Notes under the pieces: generated by a model
Seen by the model: the letters and a program-made list of their open reading frames with translations, nothing else
Told to the model about the DNA's origin: nothing
Databases searched by the model: none
Made by a program: the position numbers and the translations under genes
Assembly: GCA_003503355.1 (NCBI GenBank)
Contig: DOCS01000034.1
Coordinates: 792 to 14,069 of the forward strand
Source of the DNA: Opitutia bacterium
GTDB lineage: Bacteria > Verrucomicrobiota > Verrucomicrobiia > Opitutales > Coraliomargaritaceae
Reading direction: 5' to 3'
DNA: 13,278 bases
In this document: positions 1-5,276 of the stretch, piece after piece
Layout of the letters: every line of letters begins with the position of its first letter
How positions within the stretch are numbered: the stretch's first letter is position 1

Positions 1-110
1 TGCTCCCACACATGCAAATAGAACAGACGCCCGAGCAACACGCAGAAGGCAAAAGCGACTGCAGTCGAAACGAGCGCTGCGCGTGCAGTGGATACGAAGG
101 CCTTGCTCAT
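1..110 (-). CDS. ftsI: Penicillin-binding protein 3 / FtsI, N-terminus only (partial)
   Basis: Only the first 36 codons are in the window; the gene runs off the left edge. The translation begins MSKAFVSTARAALVSTAV, becomes strongly hydrophobic, and ends in LLGRLFYLHVWE. This is the single N-terminal membrane anchor of class B penicillin-binding proteins, in which a short cytoplasmic tail and one helix precede the periplasmic transpeptidase domain. An in-frame TAA (111-113) lies directly before the ATG, so the start at 110 cannot move upstream. No Shine-Dalgarno sequence is visible. The gene sits 102 nt after the FtsL-like gene on the same strand, the usual dcw order. In this family FtsI cross-links septal peptidoglycan together with FtsW. 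The catalytic domain is not visible, so FtsI rests on synteny and the anchor; a Spo-type PBP2 relative cannot be excluded. Confidence 0.75.
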   Translation of the reverse strand, partial: MSKAFVSTARAALVSTAVAFAFCVLLGRLFYLHVWE

Positions 111-212
111 TTATTCGAACAGGCTTTGCGCATGGCAGGTTGAATGGACACACTTATGTTTACGGCTCGGGCAATCATTAGAGGTCACATACATGGCGAT
201 AGGATTCGCTGG

Positions 213-590
213 TTAACGTCGTGCGCTCAGATCAACAAAAGCCAAATCCATTGACACTTCATACGGTTCGGAGACCGCATAAGCTCGACCGCTCGGAGCG
301 TTGCTTTCACGCACCCACACAATCTGATTGTCCATCGAAGGACGCAGCGTGCCGGCGACTTTCGCCTGTAGCACAACAGGCTGGTGCATAGTCGCAATGC
401 GCTCATCGAGGTAGCGAAGTTTGCGTACGGTTTCCGCTAGCAGCGCCTCCGTTTTCTGGCTGTGCTGTGCGGTCCGTGAAATCTGCTGCTGCATCCAAAC
501 AATCGCGAAGCCACTGCCTACAGTGATGGCGATCATGGCGACAATTAAACAGTAAATACGACCTCGGGTCTTGTGGGTGATCTGGTTCAT
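213..590 (-). CDS. ftsL: FtsL-like septal membrane protein
   Basis: 125 residues. A short basic cytoplasmic tail (about residues 1-11) is followed by one transmembrane helix (about 12-33) and a polar, heptad-like coiled-coil stretch (about 34-68, with QQQI, TEALLAETV and RKLRYLDERI). The C-terminal tail is about 55 residues. This bitopic, coiled-coil layout and the position between rsmH and ftsI are typical of FtsL, which joins FtsB and FtsQ to activate the FtsW-FtsI septal synthase. FtsL sequences diverge strongly, so the call rests on topology and gene order rather than sequence identity. The start is 14 nt after the rsmH stop, so the genes are almost certainly co-transcribed; no Shine-Dalgarno is visible. 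The post-coil tail, which includes NQIVWVRES, is longer than in E. coli FtsL and has no obvious family signature. Confidence 0.72.
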   Translation of the reverse strand: MNQITHKTRGRIYCLIVAMIAITVGSGFAIVWMQQQISRTAQHSQKTEALLAETVRKLRYLDERIATMHQPVVLQAKVAGTLRPSMDNQIVWVRESNAPSGRAYAVSEPYEVSMDLAFVDLSARR

Positions 591-604
591 TGAAATTATA
601 AAAA

Positions 605-1570
605 TTAGTCGTTGGAAAGTTTACGGATGGCGCGCAGGCGGGCACTGCGAGAACGGGGATTCATTTTTATCTCGTCTTCAGTTGGCAGAATTGGACGAGT
701 GGAAATCATTTTGGCCTGAACGTGGCGCTCATCTAGTGTGCGGTAATCGTTGCTGTGCTCTGGGCGACCAGCCATCTTGCGGCAGAAGCGTTTGACGATG
801 CGGTCTTCGAGCGAATGAAAGCTGATCGCAACCAGCACGCCGCCGGGCGCAAGACGATCAAATGCAGCGGGAAGGCCGCGCTCGATCGCACTCAACTCAT
901 CGTTTATCTCAACACGAATTCCCTGAAATGTACGTGTGGCGGGATTCACCGCTTTGCGTCCGCGTGGAGTCGGGCCAACTGCTCCGGCAACCAGTTCGGC
1001 AAAGGAGCCGGTACGCTGCAAACGCCCGGTGCCACGGGCATCAATGATCGCTTGCACGACGCGGCGCCAGCGCTTCTCTTCACCGTAATTCCGCACCGCG
1101 CGCACAAGCCCTTCTTCGTCGGCAGTTTCAAGAAATTCAGCGGCACTGATCCCCGCCTTGGGGTTCATGCGCATATCCAATGGCGCATCAAATCGAAATG
1201 AAAAACCGCGCTCAGTTTGATCCAATTGAAACGAAGACAATCCAAAATCGAACAAGATACCGTCAAAACCGGTTTCATCCAAATCCGCGAGATCGCCAAA
1301 ATTCATTTGGTAAAAGCGAAAGTGCTCCTTGTATTCATCCGACACCGCGTTCGCTCGTTCGACTGCGTCTGGGTCGCGATCCGTCGCTACCACGACGCCC
1401 CCTTCGGCAGCTGAAAGTAATGCACGCGTGTGACCACCACCACCAAACGTCCCATCGAGCAGCTTGGCACCGGCAGACGGGGCCAACAGCTCCAACGTCT
1501 CACGTAATAAGACGGGAACATGACCACGCTCGGCGGCAGCTTTTAAAGCATTATCGATGGAGAAGGACAT
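605..1570 (-). CDS. rsmH: 16S rRNA (cytosine-1402-N4)-methyltransferase RsmH
   Basis: 321 residues, near the usual 310-320. RsmH (MraW) uses S-adenosylmethionine to methylate N4 of C1402 in the 16S rRNA decoding centre. Visible family motifs, in order: HVPVLLRE (17-24); the AdoMet-binding glycine loop DGTFGGGGHT (39-48); ATDRD (62-66), the acidic end of strand 2; GILFDFGLSSFQLD (104-117); RGFSFRFDAPLDMRM (121-135); NPATRTFQGIRVEIN (219-233); and ISFHSLEDRIVKRF near residue 250. All blocks are in order with no break. The ATG at 1570 puts HVPVLL at the expected distance from the N-terminus. The gene lies 69 nt downstream of mraZ and 14 nt upstream of the FtsL-like gene, as in most dcw clusters. 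No Shine-Dalgarno is visible. Confidence 0.97.
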   Translation of the reverse strand: MSFSIDNALKAAAERGHVPVLLRETLELLAPSAGAKLLDGTFGGGGHTRALLSAAEGGVVVATDRDPDAVERANAVSDEYKEHFRFYQMNFGDLADLDETGFDGILFDFGLSSFQLDQTERGFSFRFDAPLDMRMNPKAGISAAEFLETADEEGLVRAVRNYGEEKRWRRVVQAIIDARGTGRLQRTGSFAELVAGAVGPTPRGRKAVNPATRTFQGIRVEINDELSAIERGLPAAFDRLAPGGVLVAISFHSLEDRIVKRFCRKMAGRPEHSNDYRTLDERHVQAKMISTRPILPTEDEIKMNPRSRSARLRAIRKLSND

Positions 1571-1639
1571 GAATGCAGTTTTGTTGTGAGGAATTTTCGC
1601 GAGAAATGTTTTTAAATGTACTGCGCATGCGATCTGTGA

Positions 1640-2113
1640 TTAGAGGCCGAAACGCTTAAAGACCGCAGCACGAGCGGAGGGGTCACTCGGACCTTGCGAC
1701 TGGCTGGCATTGTAGAGCTCTTCGCTGTAGATGCTGAATGTGGACAGCTTGCCGAGCAGGACAGCTCCTTTGCCGAGCTGCGCGTGCTTGATTAGTTTAT
1801 CGTTCAAGTTGATGCGCCCCTGCTTGTCGCAGCTAAAACTGTGCGCCATTGCCATCAACTCAGACAACATGCGCTGCCCTTCGACATCTCCCATACTAAT
1901 CTGTGAAATACGCTCTTCGAGCTGGGCGATCATTTTGGGCGGATAAACCGTGACATACGCATCACTACCTCCTTCGACACTGGGTAACGCCAAAAAATAG
2001 TTCTCCTCTGCGTCCCCTTTAGGACGCCACGCAGCAGGAATCGTTAGACGACCCTTGTCGTCTAAACTGTGGTGAAACTCACCAACATATCCTCCTATTT
2101 TGAACAATCCCAT
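1640..2113 (-). CDS. mraZ: Division/cell wall cluster transcriptional repressor MraZ
   Basis: 157 residues from the start at 2113 (E. coli MraZ has about 152). The protein has two AbrB-like swapped-hairpin halves, each with its signature: DDKGRLTIP (18-26) and DKQGRINL (96-103). MraZ forms ring oligomers and binds tandem repeats upstream of its own gene to repress the dcw operon. The reading frame opens up to an ATG at 2182, but that start would add 23 residues with no family counterpart and would place the operator repeats inside the coding region. The ATG at 2113 gives a normal family N-terminus and has an AGGGA Shine-Dalgarno-like sequence (2118-2122) about 4-5 nt upstream. It is the first gene of the cluster and is divergent from the cytochrome gene. 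Confidence 0.95.
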   Translation of the reverse strand: MGLFKIGGYVGEFHHSLDDKGRLTIPAAWRPKGDAEENYFLALPSVEGGSDAYVTVYPPKMIAQLEERISQISMGDVEGQRMLSELMAMAHSFSCDKQGRINLNDKLIKHAQLGKGAVLLGKLSTFSIYSEELYNASQSQGPSDPSARAAVFKRFGL

Positions 2114-2126
2114 ACAATCCCTACCA

Positions 2127-2161
2127 AACCAATTCAACCCATACCGCCCCACTACACCCCA
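2127..2161 (-). promoter_or_regulatory. MraZ operator: tandem TGGGN repeats (MraZ box)
   Basis: Read on the minus strand, four pentamers lie exactly 10 bp apart: TGGGG (2157-2161), TGGGG (2147-2151), TGGGT (2137-2141) and a degenerate TGGTT (2127-2131), each separated by 5 nt. Three TGGGN direct repeats with 5-nt spacers is the published E. coli MraZ binding site. The array ends 13 bp before the mraZ ATG, so MraZ bound here should control its own transcript and the genes behind it. The match is exact in sequence, spacing and position; binding itself is inferred. Confidence 0.85.
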
Positions 2162-2216
2162 CCCGTCAAGCGTTTCTTGCAATTAAAAGCAAAAAAAACA
2201 AAGCACCTAAAAATCT

Positions 2217-2235
2217 TTAATGCGTTGAACATTAA
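2217..2235. promoter_or_regulatory. Perfect inverted repeat, candidate operator
   Basis: TTAATG (2217-2222) and CATTAA (2230-2235) form a perfect 6-bp inverted repeat around a 7-bp centre, 19 bp in all. It resembles a dimeric repressor or activator site. It overlaps the possible -35 of the plus-strand cytochrome promoter and is followed by TTAAC copies at 2232-2236, 2241-2245 and 2252-2256, on roughly one helix face. No specific regulator can be named, and a chance match in AT-rich DNA is possible. Confidence 0.35.
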
Positions 2236-2455
2236 CACTTTTAACGACTTATTAACAAACGGTACACAGTTCTTAAGCCCCTAAACGCACACACCACCCC
2301 GCCCCACCCGAGCACTTTCACCACCACGCCCCAGGTAAATGCCCCATCAGCCCCTCAGGCACGCATGCGACTCCCGACAGTATCGCGACTCAACTCAAAC
2401 AACCCCACTCCGCATCAGCCTTGACCTACAACAAGCATTTGCGACCATTCGGGCA

Positions 2456-4576
2456 ATGCTTCCAGCTTTCATTCAGAACCTCCGCCCACTGCACTTACTG
2501 CTAAGCCTCACATTGCTTGCATTCTGCGCCTGCGACAAAAAAGAACAGAGCAGTTACCCCGCGACAAAGAAATCGGCGGACATCGACTACGGAACGTTCC
2601 CGGTCTCACACAACCCTGCACGCAACGCGAAAATCGGTCCAGACGCGTGCATCGCCTGCCACGAAGACGCAGTCGCAGACTGGAAAAGCAGTCACCACGC
2701 CAAAGCCAACCGCCCGGTCTCGGCAACACTCGATCGTGCCGCCTTCACACCGACCCGCCGCATACAGGAATCCGGCGTCACCTATGAGATGGCCGAAGCA
2801 AACGGCAACTTCGAGCTACGCGTCCTGCGCGAAGATCAACCAATAGAGCGCTACGACCTTGTCGGCGTGATCGGCGAAACACCGCTGCGCCAATACTTAG
2901 CCCACCTCCCCGGCGATAAATTCCAAACCCTCAGCGCAACATACGACGTCATCGAAGACCGCTGGTTCGATGTCTATGCAGGTCAAGATCGATTGCCCGG
3001 CGAGTGGGGCCACTGGGCGGGCCAAGGCATGAACTGGAACGCCAATTGCGCTTACTGCCACACCACCGAATACAAAAAGGGTTTCGACTTCGAATCCAAC
3101 AGCTACCACTCCACTTGGACCCAACAAGGCCTCGCTTGCGCCGAGTGCCACACAGGACTGGAAGCGCACGTGATCGCCGCACAAGCGGGCGACTACACCA
3201 GCGGCCTCACGACACTCAACAAAATTCAAACCGAGCACAACTGCGCCACCTGCCACTCGCGCCGCGACCAACTTACCGCCGACAAGTTCATGCCAGGCGA
3301 TGACTACCACGACCACTTTTCCTTATCCCTGCCCGACCAACCCAACCTGTACCATCACGATGGCCAAATACTCGACGAAGACTTTGTCTATGGCTCTTTT
3401 CAAATGAGCCGCATGGCCCACGCAGGCGTCACTTGCATGGATTGCCACAATCCACATACCCTCAAAACAATCCTCCCGATCGAAAACAACATGCTGTGCA
3501 TGCGCTGCCATGAAGGCGGCGCAAACAATGCGCCGATCATCCAGCCAACGAAACATAGTTTCCACGCGGAAGGCAGCAGCGGCAATAGTTGCGTGCAGTG
3601 CCATATGTCCAAAACCACTTACATGCAGGTCGACCCTCGCGCAGACCATGCGTTCCTGTCCCCCGACCCGCTACTAACCAAAGAGCTCGGCATACCCAAC
3701 GCCTGCAATAAATGCCACGAAGAAGAGAGCGTCGACTGGGCGGTCGGATGGGCTGAAAAATGGTATGGCGACAAACTAGCCAGCCATCCGCAACGCAAGC
3801 GCGCACGCATCATCGCCGCCGCACACAGCTATCGCCCCGAAGCGCTCAGCGGGCTACTCGAACTACTCGAACAAGAAACGGTGCCTGGCTGGCGGGCCAC
3901 TTACGCCGGACTACTAGTCAACTACCTTCCGAACGAGAAAGTCATCAGCGCACTACGCCCCCTTTTGGACGACCCCAGCCCGATGGTGCGTCAACGCGCG
4001 ACCCGCACTTTATCGAACTCAGATGCGGCCAGCGCCACGCTAGAAAAGCTCAGCGACAGCTCACGCAGTGTGCGCTTAGCAGCGTCCATCGGCTTCACCA
4101 CAGCCAATCAACCGATTCCCGATGAAACCGCGAAAAAAGAATGGGATGAATACATTGAATTCAATATCGACCGACCGCAAAGTCTGCTGATTCTAGCGAA
4201 TACTGCCAGCAGAGAGGGCCGCCTCGCCGATGTACAGAAATACATCGAGCGCAGCATCGAACTCGATCAGCTCAACCCGGACATGTACCATCAGGCGGCG
4301 ATCATTCTAAGCAGCGCGGGCCTCAACCAAGCCGCCGAGCGCACTCTCTACAAAGGCTGGGAGCTCGCGCCAAAAAACCCGACCTTTCCTTATTCGCTAG
4401 GACTACTGGCAGCTGAAGCAGACAATCTAGAACAGGCAGTTGGCTTCCTCGAAGAAACCGTGGCACTGGAGCCCCGCTTCAGCCGCGCCTGGTACAACCT
4501 TTCGCTCGCCTACGGAAAGCTAAACCGCTCGGAAGATGCTGCCCGCGCGATGCAACGCGCCAAAACGAGCCAATAG
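2456..4576 (+). CDS. Octaheme c-type cytochrome with HEAT and TPR repeats, probable lipoprotein
   Basis: 706 residues from the ATG at 2456. An N-terminal hydrophobic segment (about 11-24) ends in LAFCACDKK, a signal peptide with a possible but non-canonical lipobox (candidate lipidated Cys 24 or 26). Eight CXXCH haem sites follow: CIACH 65, CAYCH 198, CAECH 228, CATCH 263, CMDCH 327, CMRCH 348, CVQCH 379 and CNKCH 417. The context around each (for example GVTCMDCHNPHT and PNACNKCH) fits the doubled-CXXCH / cytochrome c554-like family. Residues about 455-555 are helical HEAT-like repeats (DDPSPMVRQRATRTL, DSSRSVRLAASIG) and about 575-700 are TPRs (AWYNLSLAYGKLNRSEDAARA). The likely role is extracytoplasmic electron transfer with protein docking; substrate unknown. 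No oxidoreductase partner is adjacent. The frame also opens at 2339, but that would put 39 polar residues before the signal peptide. No Shine-Dalgarno is visible. Confidence 0.88.
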   Translation: MLPAFIQNLRPLHLLLSLTLLAFCACDKKEQSSYPATKKSADIDYGTFPVSHNPARNAKIGPDACIACHEDAVADWKSSHHAKANRPVSATLDRAAFTPTRRIQESGVTYEMAEANGNFELRVLREDQPIERYDLVGVIGETPLRQYLAHLPGDKFQTLSATYDVIEDRWFDVYAGQDRLPGEWGHWAGQGMNWNANCAYCHTTEYKKGFDFESNSYHSTWTQQGLACAECHTGLEAHVIAAQAGDYTSGLTTLNKIQTEHNCATCHSRRDQLTADKFMPGDDYHDHFSLSLPDQPNLYHHDGQILDEDFVYGSFQMSRMAHAGVTCMDCHNPHTLKTILPIENNMLCMRCHEGGANNAPIIQPTKHSFHAEGSSGNSCVQCHMSKTTYMQVDPRADHAFLSPDPLLTKELGIPNACNKCHEEESVDWAVGWAEKWYGDKLASHPQRKRARIIAAAHSYRPEALSGLLELLEQETVPGWRATYAGLLVNYLPNEKVISALRPLLDDPSPMVRQRATRTLSNSDAASATLEKLSDSSRSVRLAASIGFTTANQPIPDETAKKEWDEYIEFNIDRPQSLLILANTASREGRLADVQKYIERSIELDQLNPDMYHQAAIILSSAGLNQAAERTLYKGWELAPKNPTFPYSLGLLAAEADNLEQAVGFLEETVALEPRFSRAWYNLSLAYGKLNRSEDAARAMQRAKTSQ

Positions 4577-4701
4577 CTCAAAGCCAAAAAACGCCAGCGA
4601 CGCAAGGCGACTCTACATTCTTAGCTCGCAATCAAAACACTCCGCCAGCATATCCGCATACGCAGACACCTGCCGACCAATCAAACATTTAGCACGCACC
4701 T

Positions 4702-4890
4702 ATGAGACTCAAACAAGGACAAGTCTGGAAAAACGAAACCACTTACCTGCGCATCGTTCAACTCGAACGACTCGCCGTTGACTTCAAGATCATGGAAGAT
4801 GCCTTCACCAAGGACGGCACTCACAAACAAGTCAGCAAGAAGGAATTCTGCCGCCTAATCAAAGGCGCAACCCTCATCGAGGAAGGCTGA
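4702..4890 (+). CDS. Small hypothetical protein (62 aa)
   Basis: I do not recognise a named family. The 62-residue product (MRLKQGQVWKNET... ending GATLIEEG) is soluble and mildly basic, with no signal peptide or membrane helix and a single cysteine in KKEFCRLIKG (47-56). The alternation in GQVWK and YLRIVQLERLAVDFKI (16-30) suggests a small beta-barrel or beta-hairpin fold, possibly nucleic-acid binding, but that is only inference. It lies 125 nt after the cytochrome stop on the same strand, so it could be a second gene of that transcript or have its own promoter. Clean codon use and a protein-like composition argue that it is real; no Shine-Dalgarno is visible. The next gene, glgP, converges on it. 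Confidence 0.6.
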   Translation: MRLKQGQVWKNETTYLRIVQLERLAVDFKIMEDAFTKDGTHKQVSKKEFCRLIKGATLIEEG

Positions 4891-4894
4891 ACAC

Positions 4895-5198
4895 GACGAA
4901 CTCAATGCAAACCGGCCCCTCCGCATTGATTCCAAACTGGCAAACTGCGCTGACTGAGGGCTCAAAATCGGCACAGACTAAAACTGCGTTTGCCGCGGCT
5001 AACAGCTGATTGGCGAATCTCGCCCCACCCCGACGCCCTTTCCCGCGGGCGGATACATCCTCGCATCGCATACCCTTACTGGCGCGTAATGCCGTCATCG
5101 CGACCGTGCCACAGCTGCTACCGCTTTCACCTTTAACTAAGGGTTAGATCGATGCAGAGCCCCGGCAAGGGGCACAAACGGTCGAGGCATCCAAATAC
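4895..5198. other. Structured, gene-poor region between convergent genes; possible repeat element
   Basis: No supported gene, but many inverted repeats: TCAATGC (4902-4908) with GCATTGA (4923-4929); GGCAAAC (4939-4945) with GTTTGCC (4988-4994); GGCGA (5012-5016) with TCGCC (5020-5024); CGCCC (5034-5038) with GGGCG (5047-5051), enclosing the palindrome CCCGCGGG (5042-5049). On the minus strand an open frame of 90 codons runs from 5143 to 4874 with an ATG at 5098. Its product is basic and low in hydrophobic pattern (ARGKGRRGGARF inside), overlaps the end of the 62-residue gene and has no Shine-Dalgarno. I read it as a structured intergenic repeat or RNA-forming element rather than a proven gene. 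Confidence 0.4.
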
Positions 5199-5254
5199 AA
5201 AAAAGCCGGGCAAAACGCGTTCCCACACAAGGTGTGGAGCGCGCCGTGCCCGGC
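5199..5254 (-). terminator. Rho-independent terminator of glgP, composite hairpin
   Basis: On the minus strand, an outer stem GCCGGGC/GCCCGGC (5205-5211 with 5248-5254) encloses an inner hairpin with the stem CCACAC/GTGTGG around an AAG loop (5223-5237), extended by GCGTT/AGCGC with one bulged base. The structure is followed at once by six T (5199-5204 as A on the plus strand). The hairpin lies 22 nt beyond the glgP stop. There is no T-run on the other side, so it should work only for glgP. Confidence 0.88.
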
Positions 5255-5276
5255 GAAAATCAATCAAAGCCGCGGC

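Larger units (their letters stand above)
2114..2455. promoter_or_regulatory. Divergent intergenic region between mraZ and the cytochrome gene
   Basis: 342 bp without a supported gene. The mraZ-proximal part holds the MraZ box. For mraZ (minus strand) two weak promoter options are visible: a TTTAAT -10-like hexamer at 2182-2187 without a good -35, or a TTGACG -35-like hexamer at 2164-2169 whose 17-bp spacer overlaps the box but leads only to a poor -10 (CGGTAT). For the plus strand, TTGAAC (2225-2230) with CTTATT 17 bp downstream is a possible weak promoter. The stretch 2181-2260 is AT-rich, unlike its flanks, with a palindrome and TTAAC repeats. From about 2280 to 2455 I see only C-rich sequence without recognisable sites. 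Confidence 0.4.

Noticed and set aside
1640..2182. Longer mraZ starting at 2182
   Set aside because: It would add 23 non-family residues and place the MraZ operator in the coding region; the ATG at 2113 has an SD-like AGGGA.
2339..2455. N-terminal extension of the cytochrome from the ATG at 2339
   Set aside because: It puts 39 polar residues before a signal peptide; the ATG at 2456 gives a normal export signal. The AGGTAA before 2339 keeps a small doubt.
4590..4620. Possible terminator after the cytochrome gene (CGCC/GGCG)
   Set aside because: The stem is only 4 bp with a 10-nt loop and no T-run.
5100..5200. Search for a tRNA or small RNA near the glgP terminator
   Set aside because: No cloverleaf, T-loop or CCA-type end on either strand.
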